This document shows, in pieces, positions 1 to 11,160 of a stretch of 39,492 bases of DNA. How positions within the stretch are numbered: position 1 is the stretch's first letter; each line of letters starts with the position of its first letter. The position numbers were made by a program, and so were the translations under genes. Source of the stretch: Amnibacterium sp. (lineage in GTDB: Bacteria; Actinomycetota; Actinomycetes; Actinomycetales; Microbacteriaceae). Under the pieces are notes generated by a model. That model worked only from the letters and a program-made list of their open reading frames with translations, had not been told where the DNA came from and did not search any database. The stretch is taken from contig NZ_JAODBE010000005.1 in NCBI RefSeq assembly GCF_025463795.1, positions 1 to 39,492 on the forward strand, written 5' to 3'.

Positions 1-60
1 GACGCGCAGCCGACCGCCGAGCAGCCGACCGCCGAGCAGCCGACCGCCGAGCAGCCGGCC
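1..60 (+). repeat. 15-bp tandem repeat encoding AEQPT units
   Basis: The unit GCCGAGCAGCCGACC occurs at 16-30 and 31-45 and, with one change, at 46-60; bases 1-15 are a diverged first unit. It encodes the pentapeptide repeat (AEQPT)n in the RNase E tail and may begin further left, outside the window. Confidence 0.85.
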
Positions 61-261
61 GACGAGGCACCCGCGGCGGCGATCCTCGACCTGCCGGAGC
101 CCCATCGCGAGCCGTCGGCCCCGCGGGTGCCGAAGGAGATCGCGGTCGATCTGCTCGACTCCGTGCTCGAGGCGCTGCCCGCACCGCGGCGCCCGGGGGA
201 GGGCCGTCGCCGGTCTCGCCGCGTCTCGACGCCCGCACTCACGCCCGGCCAGGACGAGTGA
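1..261 (+). CDS. rne: Ribonuclease E/G, C-terminal end (5' partial)
   Basis: The frame is open from the first base and ends at TGA 259-261, giving the last 86 residues. The segment holds a Pro/Ala/Glu-rich linker, then an amphipathic piece (IAVDLLDSVLEALP) and a basic tail (PRRPGEGRRRSRRVSTP). This disordered acidic-then-basic tail, placed just before the L21 gene, fits the C-terminus of Microbacteriaceae RNase E/G, the endonuclease of mRNA decay and rRNA processing. No catalytic S1 or DNase-I-like domain is in the window, so the call rests on tail composition and gene order. Confidence 0.72.
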   Translation, partial: DAQPTAEQPTAEQPTAEQPADEAPAAAILDLPEPHREPSAPRVPKEIAVDLLDSVLEALPAPRRPGEGRRRSRRVSTPALTPGQDE

Positions 262-324
262 CCCGTCCGGTCCGCGTACGGATGCGCCGGACCGGCGCCG
301 ATTCGGGCCACACGGGGGCGACGC

Positions 325-591
325 TCAGTGGCGGTCGCGGCCCTTCACCCGGAGGCCGCTCGCGATCAGCCGCCGGGTGAGCTCGCCCGCCGTCACCTGC
401 TCGGCGCCCGCGGCCACCAGGTCATCGATCCGGTCGGCCGGCACGTCGTAGTGGTCCCGGTCGAAGCCGCGAGTCGGTAGGCCGTTCGCAGCCGCGAAGG
501 CGTGCAGCTCGTCCAGCGAGGCGTCGCTGACGAGGTGGGCCCACATCCGGCCGTGCGCCGGCCACATCGGAGCGTCCACCAGCACGGCCAC
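325..591 (-). CDS. DUF4031 family protein
   Basis: An 88-residue protein beginning [20 protein letters not shown] and continuing to a basic tail. The VDAPxWPAHGxxWxHLVSDxSLxELHxFA signature is that of DUF4031, a small family of unknown biochemical role common in Actinobacteria next to rne and rplU. I chose the GTG at 591 because homologues begin directly at this beta strand; GTGs at 594 and 585 are alternatives. The longer open frame up to 705 reads into the rplU promoter and looks non-coding. The gene is divergent from rplU, with about 190 bp between them. I infer no function. Confidence 0.8.
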   Translation of the reverse strand: MAVLVDAPMWPAHGRMWAHLVSDASLDELHAFAAANGLPTRGFDRDHYDVPADRIDDLVAAGAEQVTAGELTRRLIASGLRVKGRDRH

Positions 592-627
592 CACGGCATC
601 GTCCCACCACGCACCGACCCGGTCCGG

Positions 628-656
628 TGGAGGACCCGGCCGAGGTGGGCTATGCT
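628..656 (+). promoter_or_regulatory. Probable rplU-rpmA promoter
   Basis: A TATGCT -10 box at 651-656 is preceded by a weak -35 (TGGAGG, 628-633) at 17-bp spacing. It leaves a 5' leader of about 120 nt before rplU, unlike the leaderless genes elsewhere in the window. I see no conserved L21 leader structure in it. Confidence 0.45.
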
Positions 657-783
657 TGACGGTCGGTGCGCGGACGGCCCATCGTGTCGCCGTCCGTCGA
701 CGCACCGGTCAGACGTTCCGTCACCCGCCCCGTGGAATCACGTGCGGCGCACGGTGGCACGGCAGAAGAGGTTGAGGCTCGAA

Positions 784-1092
784 GTGGTCTATGCGATCGT
801 GCGCGCCGGTGGGCGCCAGGAGAAGGTCGAGGTCGGCACCGTGGTGACGCTCGACCGCATCGCGGCAGGGGAGGACGGCACGGTGAAGCTCGCGCCGGTG
901 CTCCTCGTCGACGGTGAGAAGGTCACCCACGCGGCGGCCGAGCTCGCCGATGTGACGGTCACCGCGGAGGTCCTCGGCGACCTGCGCGGCAAGAAGATCG
1001 TCATCCAGAAGTTCAAGAACAAGACCGGGTACAAGAAGCGCCAGGGACACCGCCAGGAGCTCACCCGCGTCCGCGTCACCGCGATCGGCTGA
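784..1092 (+). CDS. rplU: 50S ribosomal protein L21
   Basis: A 102-residue protein that matches the usual L21 length. It starts [18 protein letters not shown] and ends with the signature [22 protein letters not shown], which contacts 23S rRNA. The GTG at 784 is chosen because a GAGG Shine-Dalgarno lies at 774-777, 6 nt upstream, and because it gives the family N-terminus; the open frame further upstream is leader. rpmA follows 13 bp downstream in the same transcript, the standard L21-L27 pair of the large subunit. Confidence 0.97.
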   Translation: MVYAIVRAGGRQEKVEVGTVVTLDRIAAGEDGTVKLAPVLLVDGEKVTHAAAELADVTVTAEVLGDLRGKKIVIQKFKNKTGYKKRQGHRQELTRVRVTAIG

Positions 1093-1105
1093 GGGGAGCA
1101 CAGCA

Positions 1106-1369
1106 ATGGCACACAAGAAGGGCGCGAGCTCGACCCGCAACGGTCGTGACTCCAACGCGCAGCGTCTCGGCGTGAAGCGCTTCGGCGGCCAGGTCGTCAA
1201 GGCGGGCGAGATCATCGTGCGTCAGCGCGGCACGCACTTCCACCCCGGCATCAACGTCGGCCGTGGCGGCGACGACACCCTCTTCGCCCTCGAGGCCGGT
1301 GCGGTGCGCTTCGGCGCGCGCGGCGGTCGCAAGGTCATCGACATCGAGGTCCCCGCACTCGCGGAGTGA
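1106..1369 (+). CDS. rpmA: 50S ribosomal protein L27
   Basis: An 87-residue L27 with the expected N-terminus [20 protein letters not shown], the flexible tail that reaches the peptidyl-transferase centre, and the core [21 protein letters not shown]. There is no Firmicutes-type N-terminal extension needing a protease. A GGGGAG ribosome-binding site lies just upstream. It is the second gene of the rplU-rpmA transcript and is followed by a hairpin before obgE. Confidence 0.98.
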   Translation: MAHKKGASSTRNGRDSNAQRLGVKRFGGQVVKAGEIIVRQRGTHFHPGINVGRGGDDTLFALEAGAVRFGARGGRKVIDIEVPALAE

Positions 1370-3783
<2,414 letters not shown>

Positions 3784-3794
3784 ACTCCCGCGGC

Positions 3795-5072
3795 ATGACG
3801 GACACGCTCACCGCATCCGCTGCCACGACCGACGCGACGCCGCGCTTCGCCGCCGCGAAGGCCGCCTCCCGCCGGCTCGCCACCGCCACGTCGGGCGAGC
3901 GCGATCGCGGACTGGAGTCCATCGCGGCGGCGCTCCTCGCCGCGGCCGGCCGCGTGCTCGAAGCCAACGCCCGGGACCTGGCGGCTGCGCAGTCGGCGGG
4001 GATGGCCGAAGGCCTGCAGGACCGCCTCCGGCTCGACCAGCAGCGGGTCGCACGGCTCGCGGACGCCGTGCTGCAGATCGCGGCTCTGCCGGATCCGGTG
4101 GGCGAGGTGCTGCGCGGGCGCACGCTGCCGAACGGGCTCCGGCTCAGCCAGGTGCGGGTCCCGTTCGGCGTCGTCGGTGCGATCTACGAGGCGCGCCCGA
4201 ACGTGACGGTCGACATCACCGCGCTCGCGCTGAAGAGCGGGAACGCGGTCGTGCTCCGGGGCGGCACGGCGGCCCAGCACACGAACGGCGTGCTCGTCGA
4301 CGTCATCCGCGACGCGCTCGCGGCCGCAGGGCTGCCCGCTGAAGCCGTGCAGTCGGTCGACGACCTCGGCCGCGACGGCGCCGCCCAGCTCATGCGCGCC
4401 AGGGGCTTCGTGGACGTGCTCGTGCCGCGCGGCAGCGCCGCCCTCATCGACGCGGTGGTGCGGGAGTCCACCGTGCCCGTCATCGAGACCGGCGCCGGCG
4501 TCGTGCACGTCTTCCTCGACGCGAGCGCGGACGAGCGGATGGCCACCGAGATCGTCGTGAACGCGAAGACGCAGCGGGTCGGCGTCTGCAACGCCCTCGA
4601 GACGCTCCTCGTGCACCGGGACGCGGCCCCGCGGCTGCTGCCCGCCGTCGCCGAGGCCCTCCAGCGAGCGGGCGTCGTGCTGCACGCCGACGACGAGGCC
4701 CGCGCGGTCCTGCCGGACGCCGTGCCGGCGACCGACGCGGACTGGGCCACCGAGTACGGCTCCCTCGACCTCACGGTCGGCGTCGTCGACGACCTCGACG
4801 CCGCCGTGGCGCACATCGACCGCTTCTCCACCCACCACACCGAGTCCATCGTCACCAACGATCTCGCGAACGCCGAGCGGTTCCTCGCGGAGGTGGACTC
4901 CGCGGTCGTCATGGTCAACGCGTCCCCGCGGTTCTCGGACGGCGGCGAGTTCGGGTTCGGTGCCGAGGTCGGGATCTCCACCCAGAAGCTGCATGCGCGC
5001 GGCCCGATGGGGCTGCCCGAGCTGACGAGCACCAAGTGGCTCGTCCGCGGGGACGGGCAGACGCGGGCCTGA
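3795..5072 (+). CDS. proA: Gamma-glutamyl phosphate reductase
   Basis: A 425-residue NADPH-dependent aldehyde-dehydrogenase-superfamily enzyme that reduces glutamyl-5-phosphate to glutamate semialdehyde, the second step of proline synthesis. Visible signatures are [31 protein letters not shown], the nucleophile Cys265 in [13 protein letters not shown], and a C-terminal [23 protein letters not shown] block. Length is normal. It follows proB by 11 bp and no gene for the third step (proC) is in the window. The cytoplasmic protein probably forms a channelling pair with ProB. Confidence 0.97.
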   Translation: MTDTLTASAATTDATPRFAAAKAASRRLATATSGERDRGLESIAAALLAAAGRVLEANARDLAAAQSAGMAEGLQDRLRLDQQRVARLADAVLQIAALPDPVGEVLRGRTLPNGLRLSQVRVPFGVVGAIYEARPNVTVDITALALKSGNAVVLRGGTAAQHTNGVLVDVIRDALAAAGLPAEAVQSVDDLGRDGAAQLMRARGFVDVLVPRGSAALIDAVVRESTVPVIETGAGVVHVFLDASADERMATEIVVNAKTQRVGVCNALETLLVHRDAAPRLLPAVAEALQRAGVVLHADDEARAVLPDAVPATDADWATEYGSLDLTVGVVDDLDAAVAHIDRFSTHHTESIVTNDLANAERFLAEVDSAVVMVNASPRFSDGGEFGFGAEVGISTQKLHARGPMGLPELTSTKWLVRGDGQTRA

Positions 5073-5108
5073 CGTCCGCCGCACTCGGTGTCCAGGTGCG
5101 GGCGCGCC

Positions 5109-5114
5109 TAGAAT
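5109..5114 (+). promoter_or_regulatory. -10 box of the nadD operon
   Basis: TAGAAT, close to the TATAAT consensus, lies 43 nt before the small membrane protein gene. The -35 region is poor. It would drive the 65-residue protein, nadD, the 507-residue protein and rsfS, which are packed together downstream. Confidence 0.45.
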
Positions 5115-5157
5115 CGAGCGGTTCCCGGGCGCCGATCCGGGGCGAGAGGAGGACGCG

Positions 5158-5355
5158 GTGACATTCCTGGCCGCTGTGCCGCACATCATGGCCGGCTACC
5201 ACGAGCAGGAGCTGCCCGTGCCGAGCGTGATCTTCCCGATCGTCGCCCTCAGCGTCTTCGCGCTCCTCGGGTTCGTCGCCTGGTCCTACCGGGACGTGGC
5301 CAACCGCCACAACGGCAAGCCCACGCGCGGCGGGCAGCACGGCCCGACGGTCTAG
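5158..5355 (+). CDS. Small single-span membrane protein
   Basis: A 65-residue protein with a GTG start after a strong GAGAGGAGG site. One hydrophobic segment (about residues 22-42, [24 protein letters not shown]) is followed by a basic, polar tail ([15 protein letters not shown]), suggesting one membrane span with a cytoplasmic C-terminus. From memory, a short protein of this kind sits between proA and nadD in other Microbacteriaceae. I do not know a function. It is the first gene of the nadD operon. Confidence 0.75.
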   Translation: MTFLAAVPHIMAGYHEQELPVPSVIFPIVALSVFALLGFVAWSYRDVANRHNGKPTRGGQHGPTV

Positions 5356-5419
5356 CGGGGGAGCCGTCAGCGCCGCATCCGCCACCCGGCCGCCCGGCAG
5401 CACCCGCCGCCGGGTCGGC

Positions 5420-5986
5420 GTGATGGGTGGCACCTTCGATCCGATCCACCACGGCCACCTCGTGGCCGCGAGCGAGGTCCAGCGCGTCTTCGAGCTGGAC
5501 GAGGTGATCTTCGTGCCGACGGGCCGACCGTGGCACAAGGCCGCGGTCACCGAGCCCGAGCACCGCTACCTGATGACGGTCGTCGCGACCGCGTCCAACC
5601 CCCGCTTCATGGTGTCGCGCGTCGACATCGACCGAGGCGGCGTCACCTACACCGTCGACACCCTCAGGGACCTCAAGGAGCAGCACCCCGACGCGGATCT
5701 GTTCTTCATCTCGGGTGCCGACGCGATCGCGCAGATCTTCAGCTGGAAGGACCTCGACGAGCTCTGGAGTCTCGCGCACTTCGTCGCGGTCACCCGTCCC
5801 GGGCACGCGCTGTCGGTCGCCGGGCTGCCTCGTGACGACGTCAGCGTGCTCGAGGTGCCCGCTCTGGCGATCTCCTCGACGGATTGCCGAGCGCGTGTGC
5901 GACACGGCGCACCGGTTTGGTACCTCGTCCCGGATGGTGTGGTTCAGTACATCAGCAAGCACCGTCTGTACAGGAGCGCACCATGA
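5420..5986 (+). CDS. nadD: Nicotinate-nucleotide adenylyltransferase
   Basis: A 188-residue NadD that adenylates nicotinate mononucleotide in NAD synthesis. The nucleotidyl-transferase signature [12 protein letters not shown] is at the N-terminus and the [10 protein letters not shown] motif (variant of ISSTxIR) near the end. The start is a problem: the first strand reads [11 protein letters not shown], but the only start codons in frame are GTG 5420 and ATG 5423, which cut that strand short, and neither has a good ribosome-binding site. Upstream in frame there is no ATG, GTG or TTG. A GGGGGAG at 5357-5363 stands just before a GTC codon. It overlaps the next gene by ATGA. Confidence 0.93.
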   Translation: MMGGTFDPIHHGHLVAASEVQRVFELDEVIFVPTGRPWHKAAVTEPEHRYLMTVVATASNPRFMVSRVDIDRGGVTYTVDTLRDLKEQHPDADLFFISGADAIAQIFSWKDLDELWSLAHFVAVTRPGHALSVAGLPRDDVSVLEVPALAISSTDCRARVRHGAPVWYLVPDGVVQYISKHRLYRSAP

Positions 5987-7506
5987 CCTTGTGGCAGGAC
6001 CAGTCTTCGCGGGGGAGCCGTAACGGCACCGCCGTGGACACCGCCCGAGCTGGGGAGACCCGTGAGGACGGTCAACCACTCAGCCGGCGAGCGGCCAGGG
6101 AGCGTGAGCGGCGAGCCGCCGAGGCGCTCGCCCAGGGCCAGGCGCACCCCTCGGGAGTCGTCGACTTCGACGGCCATGACTTCAGCAACGAATTACACGC
6201 TGATCAGGAAATCCCCGTCCAGAACACCGCCGACATCTGGGCCGCGCTGGCCCGCAGGGCGGACACGCCGCCGGCCCAGCCGGTCGATGGTCCGCACACC
6301 GGAGACCTGGCCAGGTTCCGCTCCGGCATCCCCGAGGCCCCGACGCGGCGCACCGGTCCGGTGCCCGCGTCGCCCATGACCGGTGAGCTGCTCGAGCGCG
6401 TTCGGGACGCCGTGCTCCGCGAGCACGAGGCCGAACCGCTGCCCACCGTGCGCACGCCCGTGCAGCAGCCCCCGCTCAGCCGCCGCGAGCTGCGCCGCCG
6501 CCAGGCCGAGCAGACCACCGAGGACGGCATGCCGGCCGCGTGGTTCAGCGACGAGCAGGGCGTGCCCGCCGCATTCGCCGGCTACGACGACGCCCCGACG
6601 GTCGCGATGGCGGCGCTCGACCGCGCCGAGCTCGAGGCGCAGACGCCGATGACGGCGCCCGTGAACCTGCCGCAGTTCTTCGCCGAGCCCCAGGGCGACG
6701 ACTCGCTGACCTTCTCGAACCCGGTGCCGCTCGCGGACCCGGATCCGCTGACCGAGGTCGCCGAGGCGGAGCCCGAGTTCATCGAGCCCCAGTCGGCCTA
6801 CCGCGGCCGCGCGTGGAGCCAGGTCTCCGACGACTTCGCCGAGCCGGCCGCCTTCGCGGACCCGGTCGGATACGCCGAGCCGCCCACCGGATACGCCGAG
6901 CCGCCCGCCGCCTTCGGCCCGGAGCAGGTCGGTCCGCCGAGCGAGGTCACCGACCTCGCCGGGTTCGAGGCGCTCATCCGCCGCGCGCGCAGCGGCCAGC
7001 CGCAGGGTGCGCCCGAGCCGATGTTCAAGCAGGCGGAGCAGCCGCGTCAGGCTCTGCCCTGGGCCGACGACGAGGACGACGCGCAGGACTACACGGGCCT
7101 CCTCGGCCGGCCGGTGCAGGGCTCGAACGGCTCTGCCAACGCCCTGATCCTCTCCGGCGACCCGCAGCCCGACCTCACCCAGGCGGTCAACAGCACCGGC
7201 GACCTCTTCATCACGGGGTCCCTCAACCTTCCGCGCAGCCTTGCGCAGACGGGGGCGACCGCCGAGCACTACGACTCGCTCGACATCGACCGGTTGTTCG
7301 AGGCCTCGCAGGACGAGCCGGCCGCCGGCGTCGCTCCGGTCCGTGCCAGCAGGGCGGTGAGCGGCACGGGCTCGACCCGGGCGATCATCGGCGCTCGTCG
7401 CGCCCGCGGCAACGTGCTGCCCACGGTTCTGGCGATCATCGCCGGTGCGATGGCTGTGGGTGTGGTGACCCTGCTCGTGGGGAGCTGGGTCCTCAAGCTA
7501 TTCTGA
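5983..7506 (+). CDS. Acidic Pro-rich protein with C-terminal membrane anchor
   Basis: A 507-residue protein starting at the ATG that overlaps the nadD stop (ATGA), after an AGGAG site. The open frame further upstream lies inside nadD and is not used. It has basic patches ([28 protein letters not shown]), a long low-complexity stretch rich in Pro, Glu and Ala with GYAEPP repeats, and one C-terminal hydrophobic segment of about 22 residues ending [11 protein letters not shown]. The layout predicts a large disordered cytoplasmic region tethered by a tail anchor. I recognise no catalytic domain. Its constant place between nadD and rsfS argues for a family-specific role, not decay. Confidence 0.8.
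   Translation: MTLWQDQSSRGSRNGTAVDTARAGETREDGQPLSRRAARERERRAAEALAQGQAHPSGVVDFDGHDFSNELHADQEIPVQNTADIWAALARRADTPPAQPVDGPHTGDLARFRSGIPEAPTRRTGPVPASPMTGELLERVRDAVLREHEAEPLPTVRTPVQQPPLSRRELRRRQAEQTTEDGMPAAWFSDEQGVPAAFAGYDDAPTVAMAALDRAELEAQTPMTAPVNLPQFFAEPQGDDSLTFSNPVPLADPDPLTEVAEAEPEFIEPQSAYRGRAWSQVSDDFAEPAAFADPVGYAEPPTGYAEPPAAFGPEQVGPPSEVTDLAGFEALIRRARSGQPQGAPEPMFKQAEQPRQALPWADDEDDAQDYTGLLGRPVQGSNGSANALILSGDPQPDLTQAVNSTGDLFITGSLNLPRSLAQTGATAEHYDSLDIDRLFEASQDEPAAGVAPVRASRAVSGTGSTRAIIGARRARGNVLPTVLAIIAGAMAVGVVTLLVGSWVLKLF
6868..6906 (+). repeat. 21-bp tandem duplication (GYAEPP)
   Basis: GGATACGCCGAGCCGCCC occurs at 6868-6885 and again at 6889-6906, giving consecutive GYAEPP units in the disordered part of the 507-residue protein. 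It is a likely length-variable site. Confidence 0.8.
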
Positions 7507-7514
7507 TCGGCGTC

Positions 7515-7898
7515 GTGGAGAAGGTAGGGGCGCACACCCAGGTGCAGCAGGCGGCTGAGGCCGCATGGGCCAAGAACGCCGACGACCTCGTCGCGATCGA
7601 CGTCTCCTCACGACTGCCGCTCACGGACGCCTTCCTGCTCGCCTCCGGCAGCAGCGAGCGCAACGTGCTCGCGATCGCCGACGCGGTGGACGAGCGGATG
7701 TCCGCGTCGGGCGTGCCCCTGAAGCGGCGCGAGGGCCGGGGCCAGGGCCGCTGGGAGCTGCTCGACTTCGGCGACGTGGTCGTGCACGTCTTCCACCAGG
7801 AGGACCGGGCGTACTACGGGCTCGAACGGCTCTGGCGCGACTGCCCGGCGATCCCGCTCGAGCTCGCCGACGACGCCGGCCGGGCCGCCGCCTCCTGA
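7515..7898 (+). CDS. rsfS: Ribosome silencing factor RsfS
   Basis: A 127-residue RsfS/Iojap protein that binds L14 on the large subunit and blocks subunit joining in starvation. Family blocks visible are DDLVAIDVSSRLPLTDAFLLASGSSERNV, a REGRGQGRWELLDFGDVVVHVFHQEDRAYYGLERLW stretch (given here as a position, about residues 75-110), and the usual acidic tail. GTG 7515 is chosen because it gives the normal distance to the DDLVAIDVS strand; GTG 7542 is an alternative. The ribosome-binding site is weak, and translation may be coupled to the gene ending 8 bp upstream. Confidence 0.93.
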   Translation: MEKVGAHTQVQQAAEAAWAKNADDLVAIDVSSRLPLTDAFLLASGSSERNVLAIADAVDERMSASGVPLKRREGRGQGRWELLDFGDVVVHVFHQEDRAYYGLERLWRDCPAIPLELADDAGRAAAS

Positions 7899-7915
7899 GC
7901 CCTCTCGCGGCCGTC

Positions 7916-9085
7916 GTGGAGCCGGCGGAGGCCGTCGGGCTCCGGCCGGGACCGCTCGACGAGGCGGTCCGGATGATCCGCACGCGGGGCGCCGTCGCGC
8001 AGCTCGTCGTGCTCCGCCGGGGGCGGGTCGCGCTCGACCGGTCGTTCGGCTGCCGGCCGGACGCGCTCTTCTGGACCTTCTCGGCGGGGAAGCCGGTCAC
8101 CGCGCTCACCGTCCATCTGCTCGCCGAACGCGGGCTGCTCGACCTCGACGCGCCGGTCGCCGACCACTGGCCGGAGTTCGCCGCGAACGGCAAGGGGGCC
8201 GTGACCGTCCGGAACGTGCTCGAGCACCGGGCGGGCCTGGGGGCCGCGGGTATCCCCGGAGACGCGCTCGTGCTCGCGGATCGTCGGCGGGCGACGGCGC
8301 GCACCGCGGCCGCGCGGCTCGTGCGACCGCCCGGGACCGCCGCCGGGTACAGCCCGCTCGCCGCCGGCTTCGTGCTCGGCGAGCTCGTGCGCCGCGTCAC
8401 CGGGCGGCCCGAGCGGGACGCCGTCCGGGAGCTGCTCCTCGACCCGGCCGGACTGCACGACACCCACCTCGGCCTGCCGGGCCGCCTGCTGCCCCGCGCT
8501 GTCCCGGTCCACGGGTCGAACCCCCTGGCGGCGGTCGTCTCTGCGTGGGTGAACCGGCCGGCCGTGCGCCGGGCCGTCATCCCCTCCGCCGGGCTCTCGA
8601 CCACCGCCCGAGACCTGGCTGCGCTGTACCGGATGCTGCTCGCCGGGGGCCTGAGGGGCCGGCGCCGGGTGCTCGCCGCCGCCACCGTGGCCGGGGCGGT
8701 CGCGCCGTCCGGCGACGACGGGTTCGACCGCGTGGCGCGCTACCCGATCCGCTGGAGCGCCGGCTTCCAGCTCGGCGGCCCGCGAGCGGTGCCCGGGACC
8801 GTCAGCCCGATGGGGGCCGGCAGCAGCCCGCGCGCCTTCGGCCACAACGGCAGCAACTGCTGCATCGCCTGGGCCGACCCGGACCGCGACCTCGTCGTGG
8901 TGCACCTCACCGACCGGATCGGCAGCCCGCTGCCCGACCTGCGCTACCACGCGGCCGTCGCCGACCGCATCCTCGCCTCCGTGCCCCCGGACGAGCCCGC
9001 CGATCGGCGTGGACGCCGGCTCCGAACCAGTGGAGCGGAGACCGGGCGGCCGTCCGGCAGCATGGGAGACGTGGAGGAGCGATGA
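7916..9085 (+). CDS. Serine hydrolase, beta-lactamase (class C) fold
   Basis: A 389-residue protein of the beta-lactamase-related/EstB esterase family. The nucleophile motif SxxK is S56-A-G-K59, the second motif is Y145-S-P, and a late HNG (in FGHNGSNCC) replaces the KTG triad. There is no signal peptide, so it is probably a cytoplasmic esterase or peptidase, not a penicillin-binding protein. The start is GTG 7916, 17 bp after rsfS, with little ribosome-binding site; the open frame before it lies inside rsfS. The stop overlaps the next gene by ATGA. The substrate cannot be told from sequence. Confidence 0.85.
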   Translation: MEPAEAVGLRPGPLDEAVRMIRTRGAVAQLVVLRRGRVALDRSFGCRPDALFWTFSAGKPVTALTVHLLAERGLLDLDAPVADHWPEFAANGKGAVTVRNVLEHRAGLGAAGIPGDALVLADRRRATARTAAARLVRPPGTAAGYSPLAAGFVLGELVRRVTGRPERDAVRELLLDPAGLHDTHLGLPGRLLPRAVPVHGSNPLAAVVSAWVNRPAVRRAVIPSAGLSTTARDLAALYRMLLAGGLRGRRRVLAAATVAGAVAPSGDDGFDRVARYPIRWSAGFQLGGPRAVPGTVSPMGAGSSPRAFGHNGSNCCIAWADPDRDLVVVHLTDRIGSPLPDLRYHAAVADRILASVPPDEPADRRGRRLRTSGAETGRPSGSMGDVEER

Positions 9086-9681
9086 CCGGCACCGATCGAC
9101 CTCGCGCGGGGCTCTCGGCGATCCTCGTGCTCCTGCTCGCCGCCCTCGCGGTGCTCCTTTCAGCGGAACCGGCGAACGCCCACGACTACCTCGTGAGCAG
9201 CACGCCCGCAGCCGGCAGCACCGTGACGGCCGCACCGACGCGGGTGACCCTCACCTTCGACGCGGCGGTGCTGAGGACGGGCAACGGATCGGACGTCCTC
9301 AGCGTCACGGGACCGGGCGGGAAGCACTTCGAGACGGCCTGCCCGGTCGTCGGAGACGACGGCGTGAGCGCGGCGGTGCGCCTCGGGCCCGCCGGTACCT
9401 ACACCGTCCGCTGGCGCGTCGTCTCGGCCGACGGGCACCCCGTCGCGGACTCCATCCGCTTCCGCTACGCACCCACCGCGGGCACGACCGGCGCCGCCGG
9501 GTCCGACTCCGGGCCGGTGTGCGGGAACGCCGCCGGCCGCACGGGTTCGGGAACCTCCGCCGCACAGCCCGCCTCGACGGGCAGCGTGCTCGTGCTGATC
9601 GTCGTCGTCGCCGGCGTGCTCGTGCTGATCGTCGTGGTCGGCGTCGTCCTCGCCGTCGTGCTGACCCGCCGCCGCGGCTGA
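9082..9681 (+). CDS. CopC-like copper-binding protein, membrane anchored
   Basis: A 199-residue protein with a signal peptide ending ...AEPANA, leaving His34 as the mature N-terminus. The CopC domain follows (HDYLVSSTPAAGS at its start, SADGHPVADSIRFRY at its end). In CopC proteins the N-terminal His and the D/H of the DGHPV motif bind Cu(II); both are present. After a Ser/Thr/Gly linker comes a very hydrophobic C-terminal span (VLVLIVVVAGVLVLIVVV) and a basic stop-transfer, so the domain faces outward. It overlaps the hydrolase gene by 4 bp. No CopD membrane domain follows, so I infer copper binding or delivery, not import by itself. Confidence 0.88.
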   Translation: MTGTDRPRAGLSAILVLLLAALAVLLSAEPANAHDYLVSSTPAAGSTVTAAPTRVTLTFDAAVLRTGNGSDVLSVTGPGGKHFETACPVVGDDGVSAAVRLGPAGTYTVRWRVVSADGHPVADSIRFRYAPTAGTTGAAGSDSGPVCGNAAGRTGSGTSAAQPASTGSVLVLIVVVAGVLVLIVVVGVVLAVVLTRRRG

Positions 9682-9722
9682 CGCACGCAGCGGTGTCCCA
9701 GCCGGCGCCCCGGAAGGGTGGT

Positions 9723-9728
9723 TAGCGT
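9723..9728 (+). promoter_or_regulatory. -10 box for the SHS-type MFS gene
   Basis: TAGCGT lies 51 nt before the MFS start in the gap after the copC-like gene; the -35 is poor. The downstream gene has its own strong Shine-Dalgarno, so this would give a leadered transcript. Confidence 0.3.
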
Positions 9729-9779
9729 CCGCAGAGGATCGGGGTCGACCCCCCTCGACCGGTGATCCGAGGAGGTCTC

Positions 9780-11018
9780 GTGGCCCGCACCGCGACCGAC
9801 ACCGTTCCCGACCGCTGGACCGGGAGCCAGCGCCGCACCCTGTTCGCCGGGGTCGGCGCATGGACCCTCGACGCGTTCGACTACTTCGTGCTCGTCTTCG
9901 TGCTCGACACCATGTCGAAGGACTTCCACATCACGCTGGTCACGGCGACGCTCGCCATCAGCTTCACCCTCGTGATGCGGCCCGTCGGCGCCCTGGTGTT
10001 CGGCCCGCTCGCCGAACGGTTCGGGCGGAAGCCTGTGCTGGTGGTGGACATCGTCCTGTTCGCGCTCATCGAGCTCGCGACGACGTTCTCGCCGAGCTTC
10101 GGCGTGTTCTTCGCGCTCCGCATCGTGTACGGCATCGCGATGGGGGGCATCTGGGGCGTCGGCTCGGCCCTCACCATGGAGACCGTGCCCGCGCGCTCCA
10201 GGGGCGCGGTCTCGGGGCTGTTCCAGGCCGGCTACCCCCTCGGCTACCTTCTCGCCGCCGCCGTGTTCGGGCTCCTCGAGCCCACCGTCGGGTGGCGGGG
10301 CATGTTCGCGATCGGGGTCGTCCCGGTCGTCCTCGCGATCTACATCGCCCTCCGCGTCGACGAGTCGCCGGTGTGGCTCGCCTCACAGGGCCGGCCGCGC
10401 GAGTCGCGGCCCGCGTTCTGGCCCGCCGTGCGCGCCAACTGGCCGGTGCTCGCCTTCGCCGTCGTGCTGATGGCGGCGTTCAACTACTTCAGCCACGGCA
10501 CGCAGGACCTGTATCCGACCTTCCTGCTCGAGCAGCACCACTTCGCGCCGGGTACGGTCAGCCTCATCGCGATCACCTACAACATCGCGGCGATCATCGG
10601 CGGGCTCGTCGCCGGCACCCTGTCCGAGCGCTTCGGCCGGAAGCGCACGATCATCGTGTTCGCCGCACTCGCCCTCCCTGCGATCCCGTTGTGGGCCTTC
10701 GCCGGTGGATCCGTGCTCCTCGGCGTCGGCGCGTTCCTCATGCAGTTCATGGTGCAGGGGGCGTGGGGCGTGATCCCGGCCTACCTCAACGAGCTCGTCC
10801 CCGCCGGCACCCGCGCGGTCCTGCCCGGGTTCGTCTACCAGCTCGGCAACGTGATCGCCTCGCCGAACGCGACGATCCAGGCGCTGATCGCGCGGAGCGC
10901 AGGAGGCGACTTCGCGATCGCCCTGGCGGCCGTCGCGGCGGTCGTCGCCGTCGTGATCGTGGTGCTCATGGCGCTCGGCCGCGAGACGCGGGGCGCCGAC
11001 CTGACGACGACGACCTGA
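9780..11018 (+). CDS. MFS transporter, SHS (sialate/lactate) type
   Basis: A 412-residue, 12-span major facilitator. The first helix reads WTLDAFDYFVLVFVLD, the pattern of the sialate:H+ symporter (SHS) group that includes lactate and pyruvate carriers. The loop 2-3 motif GPLAERFGRKP and its repeat GTLSERFGRKR after helix 8 are intact. I chose GTG 9780 because GAGGAGG lies 4 nt before it; the longer frame from 9762 has no such site. It stands alone between two promoters or terminators. A short carboxylate is the likely substrate, inferred from family only. Confidence 0.85.
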   Translation: MARTATDTVPDRWTGSQRRTLFAGVGAWTLDAFDYFVLVFVLDTMSKDFHITLVTATLAISFTLVMRPVGALVFGPLAERFGRKPVLVVDIVLFALIELATTFSPSFGVFFALRIVYGIAMGGIWGVGSALTMETVPARSRGAVSGLFQAGYPLGYLLAAAVFGLLEPTVGWRGMFAIGVVPVVLAIYIALRVDESPVWLASQGRPRESRPAFWPAVRANWPVLAFAVVLMAAFNYFSHGTQDLYPTFLLEQHHFAPGTVSLIAITYNIAAIIGGLVAGTLSERFGRKRTIIVFAALALPAIPLWAFAGGSVLLGVGAFLMQFMVQGAWGVIPAYLNELVPAGTRAVLPGFVYQLGNVIASPNATIQALIARSAGGDFAIALAAVAAVVAVVIVVLMALGRETRGADLTTTT

Positions 11019-11040
11019 CACCCCGTGGTCCGCGGGTGTC
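11017..11040 (+). terminator. Stem-loop after the MFS gene
   Basis: GACACCC / GGGTGTC, 7 bp with a 10-nt loop, overlaps the stop codon of the MFS gene. No T-tract follows, as is common in high-GC actinobacteria. Confidence 0.35.
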
Positions 11041-11160
11041 GTCGCGTCGCGGAGTCGGAGCGAGGCGCGGAACCCCGGATGCGCAGCACCCGGATGCCCT
11101 ATCCTCGAGTGCTCGAGCCGCTCCGACGGCCGGCACCGAGGAAGCGCGAGGCCCGATCCA

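Noticed and set aside
664-783. L21-type autoregulatory RNA leader
   Set aside because: The leader is long enough, but I see no conserved structure; the Firmicutes L21 leader is not known in this group.
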